Assembly: GCA_947247005.1 (NCBI GenBank)
Contig: OX365956.1
Span: 999,501-1,063,500 of the forward strand
DNA: 64,000 nucleotides
Direction of reading: 5' to 3'
Source of the DNA: Spisula solida
Taxonomy: Eukaryota > Mollusca > Bivalvia > Venerida > Mactridae
This document shows, in pieces, positions 55,292 to 64,000 of the stretch; positions within the stretch are counted from its first letter, which is position 1, and each line of letters begins with the position of its first letter. Both the position numbers and the translations under genes were made by a program. A model generated the notes under the pieces. The model saw only the letters and a list, made by a program, of their open reading frames with translations, made no database searches and was not told the origin of the DNA.

Positions 55292-55836
55292 CAGTCTTCG
55301 AAATTAGGACTGCCCGATCGCCATGGCGGGTAAATTTTGATTCGGGCGTGTAACATTCTCCATTAACGTCTCCCAACTTGGCGAGTAAAAAAATCCCAAT
55401 GCAATTTGCCTAAAACGTATAAAAATACATATTTACACTCACGATAAATCATTATCTTTGTCGGAAATCCGGAATCTGTTTACGAGGCTAAAAATAGCCT
55501 TAACAACATCACCAGCTATATGACGTATCGTCTAAAAATAGTTTCCACCAGAGGGCGCTTGTTTTCGTAACCACATTTCCGTCGATTCGACGGACTTTCC
55601 GTTTTAAAAATAATTTCTATTCGTAAGTATTTATTTTCTTTTCCGGTAAAAAGTAAACAAATACTAAAGTAAAATGTTGTGGCCTCTGAAATACACCGAG
55701 GGCGCCATACCGTAAGGCGATCGTTACATTTTGTAGAAAAATTGTCAGGCGGGTACTTTTAAATTTGGGCGGGTGTTTTTCTGCAAGAAACCCGCCCGAC
55801 TGGCTAGTACAATTGAAAAGCTAATTTTGAAGACTG
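55292..55836 (-). mobile_element. MITE copy 2, inverted relative to copy 1
   Basis: Same family as 54531-55276 in reverse orientation, flanked by TATTTA (55286-55291, 55837-55842). It lies only 15 bp from copy 1, so the two form a tail-to-tail pair with arms of more than 500 bp. Confidence 0.88.
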
Positions 55837-55842
55837 TATTTA

Positions 55843-56525
55843 TATGAAAAATTATTTTACATTGTATAAAGAGTGATTTATTTACAATTGAAAATTTTCA
55901 TTTGTTGTGTCAAAATCCAGTAAAACGTACTCACTCAAATTTAATATAAATCACATTGTTGTGTTCTCCAATCTATTATCCAGGTGCTTGAATGCGAGTG
56001 ATTGAATGCGACGTATGCAACGAATTTATGACACAAGGTCAAACGCGTGCCACATGTCTTATGTAGAAGCGTATTTTGTTTCAAAGACAAAGAATGAAAG
56101 TTTTTTTAATTTCACTTAAAAAGTCTTTTTTTATTCAATTTAAACTGATTGATAATTTGTGACAGACACATATCGGTATTTGGGACATACAATACATAAA
56201 CAACTTGTAACAAAATATTGGTGTTTTTTACTCCTAATATACTTTTTAGAGTCATAGCCTAATGTGCAATAAGAACATGTTTATGTATGTGTCAATTGAG
56301 TATGTGCCGTTTGCGTGAGTGTCCTTGTGTTGTGTGATTCTAGGATTCCAACTCTTGAGAACCCTGGTACACTTTGGACATGTTTTTATTCAGATTCAAT
56401 CAGCATTAGCTGAGTTATAGTCCTTCGTGTGGTCAAAGGAGCTGCTCATGCGGTCCAAGAAGCAATTGTTCTTATAGAGGGGTGTACTCATTAGATTCTA
56501 AGCCCGTTCAACTTATGAGAAGTGC
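55843..56525. other. No recognisable feature
   Basis: AT-rich non-coding sequence; nothing supported. Confidence 0.4.
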
Positions 56526-57424
56526 TCAAGGTGAGCTATTGTGATCGCCCTATGTCCGGCGTCCAGCACTCTAGAGGTCAGTTTGCACTTAATCTGTATG
56601 AAACTTGGTCACAATGTTTGTCTCTATAAAATTAAGGACAAGTTTATAACTGGGTCATCTAGCTGGGGTCAAAAACTAGGTCACTAGGTCAAATCAAAGA
56701 AAACCCTTGTTAACACTCTAGAAGTCACATTTTTTAAATAATCTTAATGAAAGTTGTTCACAATGTGTATCTTTATGAAATCTAGGCCAAGTTTGCAACT
56801 GGGTCATCTGGGGTAAAAACAAGGTCATCAGGTCACATTGAAGAAAAACTTTGTTAACACTCTAGAGGTCACATATTTTACCTAATCTTTATGAAACTTG
56901 GTCAAAATGTTTGTCTCTATTAAATCTAGGTCAAGTTTGTAATTGGGTCAACTGGGGTCAAAAACTAGGTCACTAGGTCAAATCAAAGAAAAACCCTTGA
57001 CTTGTTAACACTCTAGAGGTCACAATTTTTATATAATCTTAATGAAACTTGGTCACAATGTGTATCTCTATGAACTCAAGGTCAAATTTGCAACTGGGTT
57101 ATCTGGGGTCAAAAGCTTGGACACCATGTCACATTAAAGGAAACCCTTGTTAACACTCTAGGGGTCACATTTACAGGCTTCGCGAAAGTGAGAAAAAAAG
57201 GCTGGACATCCGGTCCGGCATAAAATAAATTTGGCCGGACCGAATCAGTTTTGGCCGGACCGAACAATATTAATAGGAAACAGTTTTTTGTTGAGATTTG
57301 TATTCACAAAATGTGTTTCAGGAAATAACATACTGAAGACAGAGTACAGTATAAGTATTCGTCAAATCAGCGTCTTTTTGCAAATTAGTTCCCTTTCCGT
57401 CCTTTAAACATTACCCGTCCCTAG

Positions 57425-57920
57425 ATTTGCCACCTATTGCCACCCTTGCAGTAGGTGGAGCATTTAGACAATTTTCCACCTAAATTTCCACCAAAATGCC
57501 ACCTATATAAAATTTCCACCAAAAAATAGAAAGGGTGGCAGAGTAAGCAGAGTAGGTGGAGTATTTAGACATTTTTCCACCTAATGACACTCTAATGGTG
57601 GAAAATTGGTTTTCCACTAGATGCCACCTATTTCCACCAATTGCCACCTTTAGGTGGCAGAGTATGGCAGAGTAGGTGGAGTATTTAGACATTTTTCCAC
57701 CTAAAGCCACTTAAATGGTGGCATATTTATTTTTCACCTATTCAGATATTTTCCACCTAATAGGTGGCAATAGCTGGCATTAGGTGGCATTAGGTGGCAT
57801 TAGGTGGAAATTTGTGGCATTAGGTGGAAATTGGTGGCATCAGGTGGAAATTGGGTGGCATTAGGTGGAAATTGGGTGGCATTAGGTGGAAATTGGGTGG
57901 CATCTGCTGGAAAATCCTGG
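57425..57920. repeat. TTCCACC / GTGGCATTAGGTGGAAATT array, left arm
   Basis: Dense repetition of short words, switching from TTCCACCTAATGCCACC orientation to GGTGGAAATTGGGTGGCAT near 57775. Confidence 0.88.
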
Positions 57921-58206
57921 CGTCCCTTAAAAGGCATAAAAAAGCATATTATTTGAAAAGGTCCTTTTATTTTTCTAATATTATAATCCAAACAGAAGTT
58001 CAAAATCCAAGTATCAATTTTTTGTTGATGTCCTCAATGGCTTCAATAGGTGCCTTAGAACCCTCCATGTATCGGTTTTCTTCGTAGAAGGCCACTTCTC
58101 TAGCAAACAATCTGTTAAAACAAATGATTTTTATACAAATATGAAATTTTCAGAAAAAAAAACTGAATAACTAATTCCCATGATGCACTGTTGTATAGTA
58201 AAAAAA

Positions 58207-58275
58207 TAGTACTTGGTGAAGTGTTAGAGCGTTGGACTTTTAACCCAGAGGTAACAGGTTCAAATATTGGCAAAC
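58207..58275 (+). repeat. tRNA-Lys-like sequence (SINE head or tRNA pseudogene)
   Basis: TGTTAGAGCGTTGGACTTTTAACCC followed by AGAGGTAACAGGTTCAAAT resembles the D-arm to T-arm of a tRNA-Lys with a TTT anticodon; both internal promoter-box regions can be recognised. The stems are poorly paired and the acceptor stem is not intact, so it is not a working tRNA gene. Confidence 0.5.
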
Positions 58276-58513
58276 AATCTCACCGTGACCAGTTTAAGGA
58301 AAATAAATAACAAAATTAAGTAAAATAAAATTACTAAAATCCAGTATTTTAATTACTTGAATTGAATAATTACTTAAGGTAATTCATATTACTATAAGTA
58401 ATGAATTACTAAGTATTACTTGTTCAGTAAACTTCAAATACTTACAGTTTTTAAACTATAAGTAATACTTATTTTAAGTAAGGTTTTATTCATTTTAATG
58501 CACAGTCAATATT

Positions 58514-60033
58514 ATGCCCGCCAGGGGGATTGGCGTGGATACAGGGGGGTTTAGACAGATAAGGTGGGAATGAGACGACCTTATTGACTCCGAGTCCCGG
58601 GGTATAGACTTTGGTCCGGGAATTTCTTCATCGCGAAAGACAACAGTGATACTTTTATTCGTCTTTTTAGCTCACCTGTCACAAAGTGACAGAGTGAGCT
58701 TTTGTGATCACTCTTCGTCCGTCGTCCGTCCGTCCGTCCATCGTCCGTCCGTCAACAATTGGCTTGTGTAGACACTAGAGGTCACAATTTCAGCCTTATC
58801 TTTATGAAACTTGGTCACAATGATCATCTCAACAAAATCTAGGCCAAGTTCGATATTAGGTCATCCGGGGTCAAAAACTAGGTCACTAGGTCAAATCATA
58901 GAAAAACCTTGTGTAGTCACTAGAGGTCACAATTTTGACTTAATCTTTATGAAACTTGGTCACAATGAACATCTCGACAAAATCTAGGTCAAGTTTTATA
59001 TTGGGTCATCAGGGGTCAAAAACTAGGTCACAAGGTCAAATCATAGAAAAACCTTGTGTAGTCACTAGAGGTCACAATTTTGACTTAATCTTTATGAAAC
59101 TTTGTCACAATGATCATCTCGACAAAATCTAGGTCAAGTTTGATATTGGGTCATCCGGGGTTAAAAACTAGGTCACAAGGTCAAATCATAGAAAAACCTT
59201 GTGTAGTCACTAGAGGTCACAATTTTGGTCTAATCTTTATGAAACTTGGTCACAATGATCATCTCAACAAAATCTAGGTCAAGTTTGATATGGGGTCATC
59301 TTGGGTCAAAAACTAGGTCACTAGGTGAAATCATAGAAAAACCTTATGTAGTCACTAGAGGTCACACTTTATGAGACTTGGTCACAATGGTCATCTCAAC
59401 AAAATCTAGGTCAAGTTTGATATTGGGTCATCTGGGGTCAATAACTAGGTCACTAGGTCAAATCATAGAAAAAGTTTGTGTAGTCACTAGAGGTCACAAT
59501 TTTGACTTAATCTTTATGAAACTTGGTCACAATGGCCATCTTAACAAAATCGAGGTCATGTTCGATATTGGGTCATCTGGGGTAAAAAACTAGGTCACAA
59601 TGTCAAATAATAGAAAAACTTTGTGTAGTCACTAGAGGTCACAATATTGGCCTAATCTGTATGAAACTTGGTCACAATGATCATCTTAAAAATATCAGGT
59701 CAAGTTCGATATTGGGTCATCTTGGGTCAAAAACTAGGTCATTAAGTCAAATCATATAAAAACCTTGTGTAATCACTAGAGGTCACAATATTGGCCTTAT
59801 CTGTATGAAACTTGGTCACAATGATCATCTCTACAAAATCTAGGTCAAGTTCGACAGGTGAGCGACCTAGGGCCCTTTGGGCCCTCTTGTTTATTAAATT
59901 ACCCGGATGAAAAACTATGCCCCACGGTGGGGATATAGAAAGCAAGCATTGTCTCCAGGGTGGGAATTTAGACATCAAAAAAAAGAATTGTCTAATTCCC
60001 CCTGGGTCGCCCGCCGCTCCCCCGGATGGGCAC
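58514..60033. mobile_element. TIR element with GGGGGA subterminal blocks
   Basis: ATGCCCGCCAGGGGGATTGG at the left and the complement of GTGCCCATCCGGGGGAGCGG at the right, flanked by AATATT on both sides (58508-58513, 60034-60039). It contains pearl-like element B. Confidence 0.72.
58666..59892 (+). mobile_element. Pearl-like tandem-core element B
   Basis: Starts TTTTAGCTCACCTGTCACAA, includes CGTCCGTCGTCCGTCCGTCC, then about eight units of roughly 140 bp with CTAGAGGTCACAATTTTGAC and AACTAGGTCACAAGGTCAAA. It ends AGGGCCCTTTGGGCCCTCTTGTTT, where AGGGCCC-TTT-GGGCCCT forms a hairpin. AGCTCACCTGTC at the start is mirrored by GACAGGTGAGC near the end. Same family as element A that encloses it. 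Confidence 0.85.
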
Positions 60034-60039
60034 AATATT

Positions 60040-60629
60040 GATATTAAGTATTACTTTAAGTTAGTGTGTATGATTTGTAGCAATAAAATTAGTGAAAATT
60101 ACCTGTAGTACTAATAAAAGAGCGATACCTTATGAACCAGACAATTCATAAGAAAAGATCAAATTAGTACAAAACTTTAAAACTTACCATACACTGAAGA
60201 TAGTTCCATTGTATTGTTTCTACACTCTCCCTGAAGTGTTTGAAATCATCTAAATTTCCCAAGTTATGCTTAATTAAAAACACTGAAACTCCTCACAGTA
60301 AGCAATGAAATATGAAAGTCTTTTTATAAACTTAACTTTACAAGTAAATTGATAAAACACTGCAAAACAATCATTGAAACCAGATTATTTATCACTGATC
60401 TTCACTCACAGTCTTGAAAATATTTGAATTTGTAGGTCAGACTATGACTGTAAGGCTCACACTAGATGAGTCCATTATCTTTAGCTTTCACCCATGATTC
60501 TGAAATAGATTTACCCTTTCTTTGTGTAGTCAAAGGCTGAAAGGTCAGTTACAGTATTTGAGAACAGCCAGCTGGTTTGTTTACTTCTGTTTCGCTTCTG
60601 GTATGCCCTGAGTAATTTTGTTATTCAAT
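60040..60629. other. Interior of the foldback-like element, non-coding
   Basis: No frame with a domain and no repeat noticed. Confidence 0.4.
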
Positions 60630-61045
60630 TTTTCCACTCATTTGCCACCCTTTTTCCACCATGAACATATTAAAAAGTCCCCATCCTTCACAGCCTAAAA
60701 TTGTCTAAGTTTTTTTCCACCTATTTGCCACTCAGAAAATAGTCTAAGTTCCTTTTTTCCTCCCTTTTCCTTATAAATGCCATACATTTTCCACCATAAA
60801 AATTAACTGAGTTCATTTTACACTAGGTTCCAACTATTTGCCACCATGAAAAAATTCTATGTTCAAATTTCCACCAAATGCCACTTAAATGCCACTCAAA
60901 TAGGTGGCATTAACTGGCATATTTTCCACTATAGTGCAAAAAAATCATAAAAAGAGTGGAATTTCTTCATTTTCCATCTAATGCCACTTATTTCCACCTA
61001 ATGCCACCCTTTTTTGGTGGAAATAAGTGGAAAACAGCGGGATTA
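60630..61045. repeat. TTTGCCACC / TTTTCCACC array, right arm
   Basis: Repeated short words TGCCACC, TTTCCACC and GGTGGCATTAA. It is the inverted counterpart of 57425-57920, though more diverged. Confidence 0.82.
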
Positions 61046-61853
61046 GTGGCAAATCTAGGGACGGGAACCAACCTGCGCATGCGCATCGTTAAATTACCGG
61101 AAATAATGCTTCGTACCGATAAATTTCGAACCAGACGATACGAAAATTTTGACGGACATTCGGACCGGTGAGCTATAATTTTTGTCGGACCAAACTGATT
61201 TTCACCGGTCATGACCGGCGGTCCGGCGACTTTCGCGAAGCCTGCATTTATTACCTAACCTTTATGAAACTTGGTCACAATGTTTGTTTCTATGTAATCT
61301 AGGTCAAGTTCGTAGCTGGGTTATCTGGGGTCAAAAACTAGGTCACAAGGTCACATCAAAGAAAAATATTGTTAACACTTGGATCCAATGGTCTCGCTTT
61401 TTGCCTAATCTTTATGAAACTTGGTCACAATGTTTGTCTCTATGAAATCTAAGCCCTATAAAACTTAGGTCATGTTCGCCATTGGGTCAACTGCGGTAAA
61501 AAACTATGTCACCAGGTCACATTGAAGAAAAACCTTGTTAACACTCTAGAGGACACATTTTTTACCTAACCTTTATGAAAACTTGGTCACAATGTTTGTC
61601 TCTATGAAATCTAAGTCAAGTTCGTAACTGAGTCATCTGGGGTAAAAAAACTAGGTCACCAGATCATATCAATGAAAAACCTAATTTATACTCTAGAGGT
61701 CACATTTTTTACATGGTCTTTATAAAACCTGGCCACAACGTGTGTATTTGTAAAATCTACATTAAATATTAAGGCCATATCATAACAAATACTGATTCTG
61801 CCTTCACTGCTAGTCATCAAGTGAGCGCTTTATGGCCAATGGCCCTCTTGTTT

Positions 61854-62312
61854 CCAAAAGTCCCTAGGGATTTCCAGGACCCCCCCCAATCTGCACATCA
61901 GTAAGTTATCATGCAGTTTATACACTCTCATTTCTCTATAGATAATATAATTATGCACAATATAAATAATATTTACCAATTTCCTCACATTTACTACATT
62001 TCCGTGATCAATACTTACCTCACAGTGACACAGTGATTTTTTGGGCAAATTTTAGAGCCTAATACAAGCACTTTCTCCTAGCAAAAATAACTGTGAAGAA
62101 TGCATATTTTCCCCTTTTGTTCTCGCTGGTTTAAAAGCAACTAACGGTATGGTATGACTGTCAAAACAACAGATAGTCCGGCAGAACTTGGGATGAACCG
62201 GGAAATGTCGTCTATACAATATGTTTTTGCATTTTCTTGTTGCCAACAGGACAATACCATAACAGAATTTGGATGATGCCACCTTGTCATCATTGGGCAA
62301 CACCCGCAATGG
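61854..62312. other. No recognisable feature
   Basis: Short random frames only. Confidence 0.4.
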
Positions 62313-62708
62313 CAGGGCTTTATAAGGCCCCTTCACAATTTCCTATTGGTCCCTTTCACAATTTCTAAAGGCCCCTTCACAATTAAAATTGGCGCCATGG
62401 TTTTGTAAAATAAACTTCACCACAAAGCACCAAACAAACCAAACAAAGATAAAAAATCATATATTCCTGTACTGGACTTGATATGAAGCATTATATCATA
62501 GAGAAATGCATGTTTGGGCAAGTGGACAGAAATCGAGCTAACATCTGAAAAAAAATTATTTCACAATTTGCTGATTTATCGCGCTTAGTTTATCAAATTT
62601 GAAAAGTTTCTGCGCCTACTTTTTCACAATTTTGAGGATTTTCGCGCTTATTTTTCACAAAAAGAAAGGACCTCAGGGCCTTTTAACAATTAAGCGAAAA
62701 AAGCCCTG
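62313..62708. mobile_element. Short hAT-like MITE
   Basis: CAGGGCTTTATAAGGCCC at the left and GCGAAAAAAGCCCTG at the right give a TIR of about 9 bp, with further subterminal inverted words (GGCCCCTT / AGGGCC). AATGG and AATGA flank the ends. The word TTTCACAATTT recurs five or six times inside. Confidence 0.5.
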
Positions 62709-62753
62709 AATGAGGCCCCAAAGGGGTACAAGTTTTTTTCGCGAATTAGTTTA

Positions 62754-63270
62754 GTAAGTAAGTAAGTAACGACTTTATTTATAGTAGATAACATAATTGG
62801 TATTATACCAATTTTCAATATGGTCTACATATAGTAAACATATATACATAAATTACATGATAATATACAAACAAATTTATGAAGAAAATGAAAGTATTAG
62901 TTAAACTTAACAATATAGGATACACATGTATTGTTCAAAACATTAACATATAAATAAATAGCGTAGTATACATGTACATATAAAATCAATATTTAATTGT
63001 GAACAAAAGAGTTGAGATATGTGCATGCACAGATTATTGAGTAGTATTGCATTTCCATTCCAAGAATTGTCTAATAAAAGAACTTATGTTCTCTGCCTGT
63101 CTAATATTTAATGGAATATCATTCCAAATGGATGCTCCTGAGTAAGAAAAGCACCATTGAGTTGCGAAGCAATTGAATTGTTTTCATGTGACAAAATGTC
63201 CATTGATCACAGTAAATTTGTTTGACAGTTATTGTCCTAGTTTACTTTAAAGTAGATGCCCTTAGGAATA
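62754..63270 (-). pseudogene. 3' end of a LINE, minus strand
   Basis: On the minus strand a frame with FSYSGASIWNDIPLNI and QAENISSFIRQFLEW (about 63170-63050) matches the last segment of non-LTR retrotransposon ORF2 proteins. It is followed by a 3' UTR and a tail of TTAC repeats (62769-62754). 5'-truncated; different from the LINE at 49-53 kb, which ends in GATA repeats. Confidence 0.75.
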
Positions 63271-64000
63271 TATGTTTCTACACATTGACTTGTAAATGTT
63301 TTTGGTATTTTTTTTAGTAATTAGCCCAACTTAGATTCCAGTTTTTATTCATTTAACACAAAAATCCTTAATCTTTTTGTTTTTCCAACTTCGCAACAGA
63401 GAAGTCCATATAATTTCCATCACTTTGATAAAAAAATCCAATTTTTAATCCAACAAATCACTAATTTAATTTAGATAAAACACAGAGCTAAAAAAGCATA
63501 ACTGACCAGTAGTAGTAGTCAGTATCAACCCATTATTCGATCAAATTAAAGCAAATTAAAGCAAAACACCTGTAAATTTTGTATATCAAGACTAATAATG
63601 CGTGAATTAAAAATAAACAACCTTTCATAGTGGTAAAATGTGAAAATGAGGCCCTTACAATGATTTAAATCTAATATCATACAAAAAGAAAAAAACATCA
63701 GTAAATTAATGACAAGTTCCCCTGGTCCCATGGTCTATCCATTCTGATGTCAGGAAGTCATGATCATAGTAAAAGCAGAGCTCTATAGTCTATAGCAAAA
63801 CGTTTCACAAATTACACAATGGAATTATGGCGGATTTAATCTAACTGTTTATTTAAAAACGCTTAACGAGTGTATTTATTGAACAGCATTTCTCAAGTGT
63901 GATGAACAAAATTGTCAAAAGTCAGAACAGGGAAAACAGTACTTGAAAAGCACAAAAAGGAACACTGACAGTGAGTTACAAAGAAGAAACAACACAGACC
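63271..64000. other. No recognisable feature
   Basis: AT-rich sequence without a supported gene or repeat up to the window end. Confidence 0.4.

Larger units (their letters stand above)
57414..61065. mobile_element. Foldback-like element with GTGGCA/TTCCACC arms
   Basis: CCCGTCCCTAGATTTGCCAC at the left and its perfect complement at the right. Each arm consists of irregular repeats of the words TGCCACC, TTTCCACC and ATTTAGACA (left 57425-57920, right 60630-61045). It contains further insertions. No target duplication recognised. Confidence 0.82.
57174..61244. mobile_element. TIR element, CAGGCTTCG family, with 6-bp duplication
   Basis: CAGGCTTCGCGAAAGT at the left and its complement at the right, with CATTTA at both flanks (57168-57173, 61245-61250). 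The subterminal parts carry GGTCCGG and GGCCGGACCGAA words on both sides. Most of its interior is a later insertion; its own sequence is only about 0.42 kb. Confidence 0.88.
56526..61853 (+). mobile_element. Pearl-like tandem-core element A, interrupted
   Basis: Starts around AAGGTGAGCTATTGTGATCG with a CCGGCGTCCAG block and ends GGCCAATGGCCCTCTTGTTT. In between are about eight units of roughly 145 bp with TATGAAACTTGGTCACAATG and AAAACTAGGTCACYAGGTCA. The core is cut at 57173/61245 by the next element. A GGCC-AAT-GGCC hairpin precedes the CTCTTGTTT end, a feature also seen in Helentron-associated non-autonomous elements. Borders are approximate. Confidence 0.78.

Overview
The window looks like repeat-rich nuclear DNA of an animal, most likely a bivalve mollusc. 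The pointers are split exons with GT-AG introns, tandem-core elements with AGGTCA-rich units (the type described as 'pearl' elements in bivalves), and a dense mix of Helitron, pogo, Ty3/Gypsy, LINE and TIR elements. I found no convincing host gene. Every sizeable protein-coding stretch belongs to a mobile element, so the window reads as an accumulation of nested insertions.

Layout. 0.1-4.6 kb: a 3.1 kb foldback-type element with tandem-repeat arms, then a short hAT-like element. 5.5-11.1 kb: a 1768-residue Helitron replicase/helicase with an N-terminal cysteine-peptidase-like domain and its own TATA/CCAAT/E-box region. 12-23 kb: mainly non-coding, with a DR1-bearing tandem array, a second array, and small elements of Tc1/mariner and hAT type. 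23.4-26.6 kb: nested TIR elements, one holding a long palindrome. 27.2-29.4 kb: a four-exon pogo/Tigger-like transposase on the minus strand, broken by one indel in its last exon. 29.5-31.2 kb: a TTAA-flanked element inside an inverted-repeat element.

31.4-48.1 kb is a large LTR element without coding capacity (LARD-like; LTRs, PBS, PPT and a 4-bp duplication are visible). It was later hit, in the opposite orientation, by a 9.8 kb Ty3/Gypsy element (33.6-43.4 kb) whose two 238-bp LTRs appear identical and which is flanked by ACTG. This Gypsy element is the most notable part of the window. Its Gag starts with a helix-hairpin-helix-like domain, its Pol ends in a C4HC3 PHD finger, and a third reading frame in the env position encodes a C2H2 finger plus a TatD-type metal-dependent nuclease domain with the expected metal ligands present. 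The three frames are open, so the element may be active or very recently active.

48.3-53.0 kb: an older solo LTR of the LARD family, split by a TIR element and by a decayed jockey/CR1-like LINE that itself carries three insertions. 54.5-55.8 kb: two related MITEs tail to tail. 56.5-61.9 kb: a five-level nest, with a pearl-like element inside a chain of TIR elements that together sit inside another pearl-like element. 62.3-63.3 kb: a small TIR element and the 3' end of a LINE on the minus strand. Three insertions between 54.5 and 61.3 kb share TIRs starting CAG(T/G)CTTCG and 6-bp target duplications, which points to one transposon superfamily.
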